Below, in pieces: positions 8,939-16,392 of a stretch of DNA of 30,415 nt. How positions within the stretch are numbered: the stretch's first letter is position 1; each line of letters starts with the position of its first letter. The DNA comes from an uncultured Oscillospiraceae bacterium (GTDB lineage Bacteria > Bacillota > Clostridia > Oscillospirales > Oscillospiraceae), in the NCBI GenBank assembly GCA_934667815.1, contig CAKUMO010000030.1, forward strand, positions 1-30,415. The letters run 5' to 3'. Below the pieces are notes generated by a model. That model was not told the DNA's origin and ran no database searches. It was given only the letters and a program-made list of their open reading frames with translations. The translations under genes were made by a program, and so were the position numbers.

Positions 8939-8964
8939 ATGTTATGACGGAGGGCGGATTTGGT
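8939..8964 (-). promoter_or_regulatory. Candidate mother-cell (sigma-K/E-like) promoter of the cysteine-rich gene
   Basis: On the minus strand ACC (8964-8962) is followed after 15 bases by CATAACAT (8946-8939), matching the -10 pattern CATANNNT. It lies just after the pdaA stop and about 46 bases before the small gene's start. No sigma-A promoter was seen in this gap. The match is short and may be chance. Confidence 0.3.
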
Positions 8965-8970
8965 GACGGT

Positions 8971-9756
8971 TCAGAAAAAAAGTTCGTCTATGGTTCCAAA
9001 GCGGTAGCCCATGCTCTCCCAGCGCGTAAGCAGCTCGTCAAGGATGGCTGCATTCGTCTTTGACGTGCTGTGCAGCAGGACGACCGCGCCATTGTGTATG
9101 CGCGGGATGAGCTTGGAGAACGCCTGCTCGGACGTTGGCTGCTTGTCATTGAGCCAATCGACATAGGCAAGACTCCAGAACACCGTGTGATAGCCCAGCT
9201 CCTTTGCCATTTTCAGATTTTCTTCGGAATAGATGCCCTGCGGCGGCCGGTAAAACTTCGGCAGCTCCTTGCCCGTCGTCTGCTGATAGAGCCGTTCGAG
9301 CGACTGCAGCTCCTCACGAAAGCGCTCGGAGTCGGCAATCTTGGACATATCCCAGTGATGATAGGTGTGATTACCGACAATGTGCCCCTCGTCCGTCATG
9401 CGGCGGACAAGCTCCGGGTTCTTTTCAATATAGTTACCGACAAGGAAAAACGCCGCACGGACGTTGTGCTTTTTCAGAATGTCCAGAATCTGCGCTGTAC
9501 AGCCGTTTTCGTAGCCGGAATCGAAGGTCAGATAGAGTTTTTTCTCCGACGTGTCGCCCAGAAAGGCGGCATTGTATTCCTTCAGTCGGTCGTTGGACGT
9601 GTTGCCGACAGGCGGATCGCCCTCGGTTTGAAAGCTCAGACCCCACGACCCGACCGGCAGCGCCTCGGCCTGCTTTGCGCTGGCAATGGCCACAAGCGAA
9701 AACAGCACGCCAAGTACGATAAGAAGCGGCAGATTCCGCCGCAGAAAATTCCGCAT
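8971..9756 (-). CDS. pdaA: Polysaccharide deacetylase PdaA-type, muramic delta-lactam synthesis
   Basis: A 261-residue exported or membrane-anchored enzyme. In sporulating Firmicutes PdaA deacetylates muramic acid in spore cortex so that the delta-lactam needed for germination can form. Residues 9-27 are a signal-anchor helix. The NodB-type domain shows LTFDSGYENG (catalytic and metal Asp at 79), GNHTYHHWD (metal His130 and His134) and FYRPPQG. The DSGYENG variant of the first motif is typical of PdaA. GAGGTGA lies 8 bases before the ATG. Length and motifs fit PdaA better than a general chitin deacetylase. It is divergent from ylxM-ffh across a large inverted repeat. Confidence 0.88.
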   Translation of the reverse strand: MRNFLRRNLPLLIVLGVLFSLVAIASAKQAEALPVGSWGLSFQTEGDPPVGNTSNDRLKEYNAAFLGDTSEKKLYLTFDSGYENGCTAQILDILKKHNVRAAFFLVGNYIEKNPELVRRMTDEGHIVGNHTYHHWDMSKIADSERFREELQSLERLYQQTTGKELPKFYRPPQGIYSEENLKMAKELGYHTVFWSLAYVDWLNDKQPTSEQAFSKLIPRIHNGAVVLLHSTSKTNAAILDELLTRWESMGYRFGTIDELFF

Positions 9757-9775
9757 TTCAGATCACCTCGGTCAA

Positions 9776-9804
9776 GGATATGCGATTCGGGGCCGGCATT
9801 ATGC
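9776..9804 (-). promoter_or_regulatory. Candidate sigma-G-like promoter of pdaA
   Basis: Minus strand GCATA (9804-9800), 17 bases, CATATCC (9782-9776). The -35 fits the forespore pattern GHATR; the -10 fits CATNHTA in its first five positions only. B. subtilis pdaA is forespore-expressed, which makes the match worth recording. A competing sigma-A-like TTGACA/CATAAT pair (9824-9819 and 9803-9798, spacer 15) overlaps it. Confidence 0.3.
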
Positions 9805-9813
9805 AAATTATTT

Positions 9814-9845
9814 CCGCCTGTCAAGTTTTTTCTCTTGACAGGCGG
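9814..9845. repeat. 12-bp inverted repeat carrying -35 boxes for both directions
   Basis: CCGCCTGTCAAG (9814-9825) and CTTGACAGGCGG (9834-9845) pair perfectly around an 8-base T-rich loop. Each arm contains TTGACA reading outwards: one is the -35 of ylxM-ffh, the other faces pdaA. No T run follows on either strand, so a terminator is unlikely. An operator or a shared promoter core is more plausible. Confidence 0.8.
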
Positions 9846-9863
9846 GCAAAAGTGTTGTACAAT
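9835..9863 (+). promoter_or_regulatory. Strong sigma-A promoter of ylxM-ffh
   Basis: TTGACA (9835-9840), 17 bases, TACAAT (9858-9863). Five of six -10 bases and all -35 bases match consensus. An ATG at 9862 overlaps the -10 and is therefore not the ylxM start. Confidence 0.88.
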
Positions 9864-9891
9864 GGTCAAGCTGTCGAGGGAGGCGTTCGAG

Positions 9892-10257
9892 ATGAAGCAG
9901 GAAGCGTTCACCATGTCCCTTCTGCTGGACTATTACGGAAGCCTTCTGACCGAGAAGCAGAAAACCTATTTTGACCTCTATTACAATCAGGATCTCTCCC
10001 TCAGTGAGATCGCGCAGCAGGAGGGTATTTCCCGTCAAGGCGTGCACGACACCATCACCCGCGCAGAAACGCTCCTGCGTGATCTGGAGGCCGCCACCGG
10101 CTGCATCGCACGTGAGCGCAAGCTCCGCGCTGCGCTGAACGAGATCCGTGACGCTGCCCGGCAGCTTTCCGACAGCGCGGACCCGTCCGTGCAGTCCTGT
10201 GCGCAGCGCATTCTGGCCGCTGCCGCATCCGTAAAGGAGGAACCCAATGGCATTTGA
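9892..10257 (+). CDS. ylxM: YlxM-family helix-turn-helix protein, SRP-associated
   Basis: A 121-residue DNA-binding-like protein of the UPF0122/YlxM family, almost always encoded just before ffh. It starts MKQEAFTMSLLLDYYGSLL. The sigma-70 region-4-like helix-turn-helix is visible as LSLSEIAQQEGISRQGVHDTI at about residues 38-58. The start is the ATG at 9892 with GGGAGG 7 bases upstream. The open frame extends much further back, but the promoter -10 at 9858-9863 rules out earlier starts. It overlaps ffh by 11 bases, so the two are coupled. A modulatory role in signal-recognition-particle function is proposed for some relatives; the exact function is not settled. Confidence 0.9.
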   Translation: MKQEAFTMSLLLDYYGSLLTEKQKTYFDLYYNQDLSLSEIAQQEGISRQGVHDTITRAETLLRDLEAATGCIARERKLRAALNEIRDAARQLSDSADPSVQSCAQRILAAAASVKEEPNGI

Positions 10258-11593
10258 AGGTCTGACCGCTAAACTCAACGCAGCGTTCAAAAAGCTGCGC
10301 GGGAAGGGCCGTCTTTCCGAGGCCGACATCAAGGAGGCCATGCGCGAAATTCGCCTCGCCCTTCTGGAAGCCGACGTCAGCTATAAAGTCGTCAAGGACT
10401 TCATCAAATCCGTCTCCGAGCGCTGCTCCGGCGCGGATGTGATGGAGAGTCTCACGCCTGCCCAGACGATCGTCAAGATCGTCAACGAGGAGCTCATCAA
10501 GCTCATGGGCAGTGAAAATCAGCGCATCACCATTTCACCCAAGCCGCCCACAGTCGTAATGCTGGTCGGTCTGCAAGGCGCAGGCAAAACCACCAACGGA
10601 GCAAAGCTGGCCGGGCTGTTCAAAAAGCAGGGCAAGCGTCCCCTGCTTGTCGCCTGCGACATCTACCGTCCGGCTGCCATCAAGCAACTCGAGGTCGTCG
10701 GTGCGCAGCTCGACATTCCCGTTTTCCAAATGGGTCAGGAAAATCCCGTCAACATCGCCAAGGCCGCCGTTCGCCACGCCCAGCAGCACGGCAACGACAT
10801 GGTCTTTCTCGATACAGCAGGCCGTCTGCATGTCGATGAGGCGCTGATGGAGGAGCTGAAGTCCATCAAAGCCGCCGTGCAGCCCTCGGAAATTCTTCTG
10901 GTCGTGGACGCCATGACCGGTCAGGACGCGGTCAATGCCGCCCAGTCCTTCAACGAATGGCTGGACATCGACGGCGTGATGCTCACCAAGCTCGACGGCG
11001 ATGCCCGCGGCGGCGCCGCGCTGTCCGTCAAGGCCGTGACCGGAAAGCCCATCAAGTTCATCGGCACAGGCGAAAAGCTCGACATGATCGAGCCGTTCCA
11101 TCCCGAACGCATGGCCTCGCGCATTCTCGGCATGGGCGATGTTCTGACGCTCATCGAAAAGGCCGAGCAGGCACTCGATCAGAAAAAGGCACAGGAGCTG
11201 GAGCAGAAGCTGCGCGCAAACCGCTTTACCCTCGCGGACTTTTACGATCAGCTCGTGCAGCTCAAGTCCATGGGCTCGATGCAGGATCTTCTGGGCATGC
11301 TGCCCGGCATGGGCGCGATGAAGAACGTGCAGGTGGACGAGTCTGCACTGTCAAAAATCGAAGCGATCATTCTGTCCATGACACCTTATGAGCGTGAAAA
11401 CCCCGGCTGTCTCAATTCCTCGCGCAAGCGCCGCATCGCCGCCGGCTGCGGCCGCAAGGTCGAGGATGTCAATCGCCTGCTCAAGCAGTTTGAGCAGATG
11501 CAGGCGCTGGTCAAGCAGATGAACGGCAAGGGCAAGAAGCGCAAGATGTTCGGCAAAATGGGCGGCGGCTTCCCCGGTTTTCCGGGTATGTAA
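10247..11593 (+). CDS. ffh: Signal recognition particle GTPase Ffh
   Basis: A 448-residue protein that with 4.5S RNA binds signal sequences of nascent membrane and secreted proteins and delivers the ribosome to FtsY at the membrane. The N domain (helical, 1-95) is followed by the G domain with P-loop GLQGAGKTTNGAKLA, then DTAGRLHVDE, TKLDGDARGG and GTGEKLDMIEPF. The methionine-rich M domain starts near 300 and ends with the glycine/methionine tail GKMGGGFPGFPGM. AAAGGAGG lies 6 bases before the ATG. The length matches the family. It is the central gene of ylxM-ffh-rpsP-khpA. Confidence 0.97.
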   Translation: MAFEGLTAKLNAAFKKLRGKGRLSEADIKEAMREIRLALLEADVSYKVVKDFIKSVSERCSGADVMESLTPAQTIVKIVNEELIKLMGSENQRITISPKPPTVVMLVGLQGAGKTTNGAKLAGLFKKQGKRPLLVACDIYRPAAIKQLEVVGAQLDIPVFQMGQENPVNIAKAAVRHAQQHGNDMVFLDTAGRLHVDEALMEELKSIKAAVQPSEILLVVDAMTGQDAVNAAQSFNEWLDIDGVMLTKLDGDARGGAALSVKAVTGKPIKFIGTGEKLDMIEPFHPERMASRILGMGDVLTLIEKAEQALDQKKAQELEQKLRANRFTLADFYDQLVQLKSMGSMQDLLGMLPGMGAMKNVQVDESALSKIEAIILSMTPYERENPGCLNSSRKRRIAAGCGRKVEDVNRLLKQFEQMQALVKQMNGKGKKRKMFGKMGGGFPGFPGM

Positions 11594-11597
11594 GACA

Positions 11598-11627
11598 TTG
11601 TCAAGCAGTTTTGTTTGATGATATAAA
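11598..11627 (+). promoter_or_regulatory. Candidate internal promoter for rpsP-khpA
   Basis: TTGTCA (11598-11603), 18 bases, TATAAA (11622-11627) in the 63-base gap after ffh. This would let the ribosomal protein be made above the level of ffh. Confidence 0.45.
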
Positions 11628-11656
11628 TTTTCAAATCTATTTGGAGGTGAAACCCC

Positions 11657-11896
11657 ATGGTAAAAATCAGACTGAGAAGAATGGGCGCAAAGAAGGCTCC
11701 CTACTACCGCATTGTCGTTGCTGATGCCCGCAGCCCGCGTGACGGCCGCTGCATCGAGGAGATCGGTTCCTACAATCCCCTGACTGAGCCTGCCACCATC
11801 ACCGTTGACGTCGAAAAGGCGCAGCAGTGGATCAAGAACGGCGCTCAGCCCACTGACACCGTGAAGGCTCTTCTGAAAAAGGCGAACGTCCTTTGA
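11657..11896 (+). CDS. rpsP: 30S ribosomal protein S16
   Basis: A 79-residue small-subunit protein that stabilises 16S rRNA folding during early 30S assembly. The family hallmark [20 protein letters not shown] stands at the N-terminus, followed by [20 protein letters not shown]. The length is typical of Firmicutes. TTGGAGGTGA lies 7-8 bases upstream of the ATG. It is 63 bases after ffh and 17 before khpA, the usual Firmicutes order. The following genes of that order in many relatives (rimM, trmD, rplS) are missing here because khpA is followed by a terminator. Confidence 0.97.
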   Translation: MVKIRLRRMGAKKAPYYRIVVADARSPRDGRCIEEIGSYNPLTEPATITVDVEKAQQWIKNGAQPTDTVKALLKKANVL

Positions 11897-11913
11897 TGGA
11901 AGGGAGCAGCACA

Positions 11914-12144
11914 ATGGAAGAACTCCTGCTCTATGTGGCAAAACAGTTGGTCGACAATCCTGATGCCGTCACTGTAACACAGAGAGAAGACGGGGAAAAC
12001 ACCGTGCTTGAGCTTCGTGTTGCTCCGGAGGATATGGGCAAAGTCATCGGCAGACAGGGCCGTATCGCAAAGGAGATCCGCACGATCGTCAAGGCTGTCG
12101 CCCAGCGCGATGGCAAGCATGTCACCGTCGATATCGTCGATTGA
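11914..12144 (+). CDS. khpA: KH-domain RNA-binding protein KhpA (YlqC)
   Basis: A 76-residue protein made of one KH domain. The RNA-gripping GxxG loop is GRQG within MGKVIGRQGRIAKEIR (about 45-60). In streptococci and relatives KhpA works with KhpB/Jag as a small-RNA and mRNA binding partner that affects cell division. The start is the ATG at 11914 with GAAGGGAG 7 bases upstream; an overlapping TTG at 11893 is unlikely. It is the last gene before a strong terminator. Confidence 0.93.
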   Translation: MEELLLYVAKQLVDNPDAVTVTQREDGENTVLELRVAPEDMGKVIGRQGRIAKEIRTIVKAVAQRDGKHVTVDIVD

Positions 12145-12145
12145 C

Positions 12146-12183
12146 CGAAAACACCGGAAAGCAATTGCTTTCCGGTGTTTTCG
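12146..12183. terminator. Bidirectional terminator of the ffh operon and the yhaM gene
   Basis: A perfectly symmetrical 38-base palindrome with the centre at 12164/12165. It includes ACACCGGAAAGC and its complement, with AAAA on one side and TTTT on the other. It ends converging transcripts of khpA (plus) and yhaM (minus). Confidence 0.88.
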
Positions 12184-12194
12184 TTGATTGATGC

Positions 12195-13148
12195 TCAACC
12201 GTGGTTATAAATCTTCTTCTCCAGCGCAAAAATGCGGTTGCTAAAGCCGCCGGCCGGAACGTCAGGCAGGTTCTCCGCATAAATCTCCATGCGGCTGTCG
12301 ATCAGGTCGATGTAAGACAGCAGCTCGGCCTCAGCGCACATCGGACGCACTGCCGCGCCAAACTCCGGCTCGCCGTGATGGGAAAGGATCAGATGCTGCA
12401 AGAGCACGGACTTCTCCTCCGGCACACCGCGCTCGCGGCAGACCTCCGCGACCTCCTGCGCCCCCATGACCAGATGCCCCAAAAGCTGGCCCTTCGTCGA
12501 GTAATCCGTGACAATCCCAAGGTCGGAGAACACAAACTCACGCTCTTTTGCAAAATCATGCAGCAGCGTGCCCGTCAGCAACAGACTGCGGTCGATGATC
12601 TCCGCGTAAAGTCCGGAGAGAAAATCCGCCGTTTGCAGCATATTGTAGGTATGCATCAAAAGGCCGGACACAAAGCTGTGGTGCACGCTTTTGCCTGCCG
12701 GAATGCTGCGGAAAGCATCAAGATGGCGCTCGAGCATGCTCTGCGCAACACCCTTGTAGTCCTCGTCTCCGAGTGTCTCCAGCATAGCGCGGATATCCTG
12801 CACGGCGCGGTCTGCATCGATGGGCGCAACCGGCACGAGCGCAGACAGATCATAATGGTCGGCAGGCAGCGCGAGGCGAATGCGGCTGACGGTGATCTGC
12901 GGCATGCCCTTGAAATCCGAGACGACGCCGCGCAGCTTGACGACCTTGCCGAGATCTGACGGCGCATTCCCGACCGGCCCGGAATAATCCCAGACCTTCA
13001 GGTCGATGGTGCCAGTGCGGTCGGCCGCGGTAGCGCTTAAAAACGGCTTCCCAGCCGCCGTCGTTTTAGGATAGGCATCCTTGAGAATGTAAAAGCCTTC
13101 GATCTCGTCGCCGGCGTGAAGGTCGGCAATCAGTTTGTTGTATTCCAT
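12195..13148 (-). CDS. yhaM: 3'-5' exoribonuclease YhaM-type (OB-fold plus HD domain)
   Basis: A 317-residue protein. Residues 12-95 form an OB-fold of the type used for nucleic-acid binding (FLSATAADRTGTIDLKVWD). Residues 155-290 hold an HD phosphohydrolase domain with GLLMHTYNM (His166), TLLHDFAK (His-Asp 197-198) and LILSHHGE. This architecture and length match YhaM/CbfI, which trims RNA from the 3' end in Gram-positive bacteria. The ATG at 13148 follows GGAAAGAGAG. It is a single gene with its own sigma-A promoter. Confidence 0.9.
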   Translation of the reverse strand: MEYNKLIADLHAGDEIEGFYILKDAYPKTTAAGKPFLSATAADRTGTIDLKVWDYSGPVGNAPSDLGKVVKLRGVVSDFKGMPQITVSRIRLALPADHYDLSALVPVAPIDADRAVQDIRAMLETLGDEDYKGVAQSMLERHLDAFRSIPAGKSVHHSFVSGLLMHTYNMLQTADFLSGLYAEIIDRSLLLTGTLLHDFAKEREFVFSDLGIVTDYSTKGQLLGHLVMGAQEVAEVCRERGVPEEKSVLLQHLILSHHGEPEFGAAVRPMCAEAELLSYIDLIDSRMEIYAENLPDVPAGGFSNRIFALEKKIYNHG

Positions 13149-13181
13149 GGTGATACTCTCTTTCCGTTCGTTCTGCCTTTC

Positions 13182-13210
13182 ATATTAGCCGCGCGAGTGC
13201 ACTTTGTCAA
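13182..13210 (-). promoter_or_regulatory. Sigma-A promoter of yhaM
   Basis: Minus strand TTGACA (13210-13205), 17 bases, TAATAT (13187-13182), 34 bases before the yhaM ATG. Confidence 0.8.
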
Positions 13211-13230
13211 CGTTTTTTTCCGCTCGTGCA

Positions 13231-13259
13231 TTGCCCTTTCGGCCGCAAATTGCTATAAT
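13231..13259 (+). promoter_or_regulatory. Sigma-A promoter of the Nudix gene
   Basis: TTGCCC (13231-13236), 17 bases, TATAAT (13254-13259) preceded by TGC, giving an extended -10. Confidence 0.8.
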
Positions 13260-13282
13260 TAAAGAAAAACCTTGGAGGAACG

Positions 13283-13843
13283 ATGGAGATTCTTGAAAAT
13301 ATTGCGGCATACCGCCCGCAAAACGAACAGGAGCAGCGCGACCAGACGCTCATTCTCGATTTTCTGCGCCGCAACGATGATGCTTTTGAGCGCACAAACC
13401 GCATTGCGCACATGACGGCATCCGCGTGGGTAACAAATCCCGCGCATGACCGCGTTCTAATGGTGTACCATAAAATCTACGATTCCTGGTCCTGGTGCGG
13501 TGGGCATGCCGACGGCGAACGCGATCTGTTAAAGGTCGCACTGAGGGAATGCCGCGAGGAGACCGGTCTGACGGACGTTCGCGCAGTGGACGGCGAAATT
13601 TTCTCACTCGAATGCCTGACCGTGGACGGCCACGAAAAGCGCGGACAATACGTCTCCTCTCACCTGCATCTGAATGTGACCTATCTGCTTGAAGCGGATG
13701 ACACCGCGCCGCTGCGTGTCTGCGAGGCAGAAAATACCGGCGTTCGGTGGTTCTCGCTCGACGATGCGCTGCGCGCCTCCACGGAGCCATGGTTCGTCTC
13801 GCGCATCTATGCCAAGCTCAACGAGCGTCTCAGGCAGATTTAA
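13283..13843 (+). CDS. Nudix hydrolase
   Basis: A 186-residue hydrolase acting on a nucleoside diphosphate linked to another group; the substrate is unknown. The Nudix helix lies at about residues 73-96 (GGHADGERDLLKVA, then LRECREETGL). The REUxEExGU half is intact. The glutamate that normally stands six residues after the conserved glycine is one position early. GGHADG-type boxes of this form occur in a recognised subset, so activity is likely kept. The N-terminal 35 residues are helical and rich in Asn/Gln/Glu. TTGGAGG lies about 7 bases before the ATG. Its promoter closely resembles that of the kinase-fold gene downstream. Confidence 0.88.
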   Translation: MEILENIAAYRPQNEQEQRDQTLILDFLRRNDDAFERTNRIAHMTASAWVTNPAHDRVLMVYHKIYDSWSWCGGHADGERDLLKVALRECREETGLTDVRAVDGEIFSLECLTVDGHEKRGQYVSSHLHLNVTYLLEADDTAPLRVCEAENTGVRWFSLDDALRASTEPWFVSRIYAKLNERLRQI

Positions 13844-13860
13844 TTTTTCTTTGAACACAA

Positions 13861-13889
13861 TTGACTTTCCTTCCGGCCGCTGCTATAAT
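13861..13889 (+). promoter_or_regulatory. Sigma-A promoter of the kinase-fold gene
   Basis: TTGACT (13861-13866), 17 bases, TATAAT (13884-13889) with an upstream TGC extension. The segment GGCCGC followed by TGCTATAAT also occurs in the Nudix promoter. Confidence 0.82.
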
Positions 13890-13969
13890 CGAAAACACTC
13901 GATACGAAACATACACTTCGTTTGAACTTGCAGTGCGTTATTGCATATCAAATCAAAGGAGCATCTGCC

Positions 13970-14470
13970 ATGGAGGACATTTTGTCAATCAACGACATGG
14001 AATACCACGTTCTGCGCCTTCTCGGTAAGGGAAAAGGCGGCTATTCCTATCTTGTCACGGACGGTGCGCAGCGCTATGTTCTCAAGCAGATTCACCACGA
14101 GCCATGCGATTATTACACCTTTGGCAACAAACTTGAGGCCGAGCTGCGCGATTATGAAATTCTGCGTAAGATCGGCATTCCCCTGCCGCAGCTTTTGGCC
14201 GTGGATGCCCCGCATGAGCGCATTTTGAAGGAATATATCGACGGGCCGACGGTCGCAGCGCTGATAAAAACCGGCCGTATGGAACCTGCGTGGCTGGAGC
14301 AGGTGCAGGCCATGTGCGCGCTGCTCTATCCGGCAGGCTGGAACATCGACTACTACCCTACCAACTTCGTCCCGCAGAACGGGACGCTGTATTACATCGA
14401 CTATGAATGCAACCCCTACCAGCCAGAGTGGGATTTTGAGCACTGGGGCATGCAGTATTGGCGCACATAA
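13970..14470 (+). CDS. Small protein-kinase-fold protein (RIO/APH-like), uncharacterised
   Basis: A 166-residue protein that reads as a minimal eukaryotic-like kinase fold. LLGKGKGGYSYLV (about 17-29) resembles the glycine-rich loop and YVLKQI supplies the lysine (Lys39). The C-terminal NIDYYPTNFV gives catalytic-loop Asp127 and Asn132, and YYIDYE gives the metal-binding Asp144 in place of DFG. At 166 residues it is far shorter than aminoglycoside kinases (about 260) or Ser/Thr kinases, and the C-lobe is cut down to its catalytic core. Whether it phosphorylates protein, a small molecule or nothing is unknown. AAAGGAG lies 8 bases before the ATG. It is 126 bases after the Nudix gene, with a separate promoter and a terminator. 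Confidence 0.75.
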   Translation: MEDILSINDMEYHVLRLLGKGKGGYSYLVTDGAQRYVLKQIHHEPCDYYTFGNKLEAELRDYEILRKIGIPLPQLLAVDAPHERILKEYIDGPTVAALIKTGRMEPAWLEQVQAMCALLYPAGWNIDYYPTNFVPQNGTLYYIDYECNPYQPEWDFEHWGMQYWRT

Positions 14471-14486
14471 TTTTTCGTTTCGCAGC

Positions 14487-14518
14487 ACAACGCCCACCGT
14501 TTTCACGGCGGGCGTTGT
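14487..14518. terminator. Terminator between the kinase-fold gene and the convergent deacetylase
   Basis: The arms 14487-14499 and 14506-14518 pair over 13 positions with one A/C mismatch (ACAACGCCC against GGGCGTTGT in the outer part), with a 6-base loop. Short T-rich stretches lie on the plus side only. It probably serves converging transcripts. Confidence 0.7.
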
Positions 14519-14556
14519 TTCTATTACATATACATATTATACGAGTGCCCGCGGCA

Positions 14557-16326
14557 CTAAATCGACGGAACCGGAGTGGGTCTGGCAGGATCAAAGACGT
14601 CCTGAACATCGAACAGATCGTCCAGCAGTTCGGGATTATACCACATCCGATAGCCATCAAGATTCCGGCGACCCTGACGGACGTAATTGTTCCAGATCTG
14701 CACCCAGTGCGTCGTGGAGCCGTCCACATTGCAGAAGAAACGGAAGCCCGCATTGTAGAGCGTATCATACTTCGCGCCCGAGTATTTGTCGATGCCGGCA
14801 ATGTCCGCGCCGTGCGGATAGATGAAAATATCGGTATCGCCGACGAGCGATTCGACCTGATCCTCCCACTTCTGCGTATCCGTTGCGACGCTTTCGGCCG
14901 AGGCATCGGTGAAGTTGATGTGTCCCCAGCTATGGCTGCCGATCTCCCAGCCCTTGTCGCGCAGGCACTGCGCGACCTTGCGCACCTCGGCCTGCTCCTG
15001 CTCGAATTCCGCCTGCGTCAGGATGCCATCCGTAACCCACTTCGGGTTCGTGCGATAGCCGAAAGCGCCCTGATAGCCCGTCAACGCAATAATGGCGCGT
15101 GCGCCGCGATAGGAAAAGTCCGGGTGCTTCTGGCAGAACTTCTCCAGAATGGGCACAAGGTCGTAATCGCCCGTGAGCTGCTGGCCATTGGCATCGATAT
15201 AGGTGCAGGTAGGATACCCGTCGTCACCGACAATAATGTGATCGGCGAAGCCGTCGCCCTTTGCGTCTGGCTTATGGTCCTCGTCACCATCCACCATATA
15301 TTCATAGTAGTTCACATCATCCTGTGACATGACCAACGGCGTTTTTCCGGGCGGCAGATAAATATCCCCCTGCTCAAAGACGGTCTCGCCGTTCTCGTTC
15401 GTGACCTGCTTGGCAATGTCATGGATGCGCACAAGCACAAACCCGCGCTTGTAAAGCTCCTCGAGCATGGCCTCGAACTCACGGATGGTGGTCATATACT
15501 GGTTGTAACCGCCGTTGGTATAGTCGTCATCAAAGGCACGGTCGGTATCGACGATCAGCGTATGGAAAAAGACATGCGTGATGTTCGTCGTATCCGCCCA
15601 GCGCACGGTCTGCTGTTTCGCCGTCTCATAACGCGTCTGTGCCTCAGCCAATACAGGCTGTTGCTGCCAATCGCTTCCGAACTCCTGCAGCTTGGCAATG
15701 GCAGCGTCATAGTCATAGCTTGCTGCCAGCGTATCGGCCTGCTGCACGAGCGCGGCGGCACGCACCTCGGGTGCTTCCGTCGGCGGCTCGGTCTCACTCG
15801 GCTCACTGACAGACTCGGACGGCGTACTGGGATTCTCCTTGCCCGATTTTTTGATCGTAGACACGAGCCAGATCACAAGGATCAGGATCAAGACCAGGAT
15901 TACGGCGAGCAGTGCGTAGAGCTTGCCGTTGTTATTCTTTTTCTTGCGGTTCGCGGGGCGGCGATAGCCCTCCTGCGGTCGCTGTGCATGCTCCTGCGGG
16001 CGGCGATAGCCCTGCGGCTCCTCGCGGCGGGCATGGGGCTGCTCATGGTCCTCGTAGCGGTCGTATGTCTCTCGCTCCTCGTACGCATGAGGCCGCGGTC
16101 TGGGCTGCTGCTCACGGCGCTCCGGACGGCGGTAGCCCTGCGGTTCCTCCCGCGGAAGCTCCCGTTCCTCATTTTGCGGTGTCTGCTGTGCTCTCTGGCG
16201 CTCCTCGGCACGCTGCTGGCGCTGGGCGAGGAATTTTTCCACGTCCCATTCGTCATCGTTATCAAAATCATATGCCTTGCGTCGGCGTTCGTAATTCTGG
16301 TCGTCCGGCGGGCGATTATCTGTCAT
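14557..16326 (-). CDS. Membrane-anchored polysaccharide deacetylase with disordered cytoplasmic N-terminus
   Basis: A 589-residue protein likely acting on cell-wall polysaccharide outside the membrane. Residues 1-135 are low-complexity, rich in Arg, Glu, Gln and Pro, with the nonamer EEPQGYRRP at 60-68 and 102-110 and a third partial copy at 119-124. A single transmembrane helix spans 136-157. A Ser/Thr/Pro/Glu-rich stalk and a helical pair (190-240) follow. The NodB-like part has LVMSQDDVNYYEYM (acidic pair 336-337) and GSHSWGHINF (His465 and His469). The first motif departs from the usual TFDDG, as in a Clostridial branch of this family. AGGAGG is 11 bases upstream of the ATG. It closes the operon behind mreB, which fits a role in wall growth. 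Confidence 0.85.
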   Translation of the reverse strand: MTDNRPPDDQNYERRRKAYDFDNDDEWDVEKFLAQRQQRAEERQRAQQTPQNEERELPREEPQGYRRPERREQQPRPRPHAYEERETYDRYEDHEQPHARREEPQGYRRPQEHAQRPQEGYRRPANRKKKNNNGKLYALLAVILVLILILVIWLVSTIKKSGKENPSTPSESVSEPSETEPPTEAPEVRAAALVQQADTLAASYDYDAAIAKLQEFGSDWQQQPVLAEAQTRYETAKQQTVRWADTTNITHVFFHTLIVDTDRAFDDDYTNGGYNQYMTTIREFEAMLEELYKRGFVLVRIHDIAKQVTNENGETVFEQGDIYLPPGKTPLVMSQDDVNYYEYMVDGDEDHKPDAKGDGFADHIIVGDDGYPTCTYIDANGQQLTGDYDLVPILEKFCQKHPDFSYRGARAIIALTGYQGAFGYRTNPKWVTDGILTQAEFEQEQAEVRKVAQCLRDKGWEIGSHSWGHINFTDASAESVATDTQKWEDQVESLVGDTDIFIYPHGADIAGIDKYSGAKYDTLYNAGFRFFCNVDGSTTHWVQIWNNYVRQGRRNLDGYRMWYNPELLDDLFDVQDVFDPARPTPVPSI

Positions 16327-16392
16327 CTCTGTCTCAGCCTCCTGTCTGTATCTATACTGGGTATGACGTTAGTATCTGTCGGGAAGTTCCGC

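Noticed and set aside
8726..8947. Alanine-rich plus-strand frame over the cysteine-rich gene
   Set aside because: It is the antisense reading of GCGCGC repeats; the minus frame has a ribosome site and a gene-like end.
9070..9891. Long frame upstream of ylxM, in the same frame
   Set aside because: It is antisense to pdaA and crosses the ylxM promoter, so ylxM begins at 9892.
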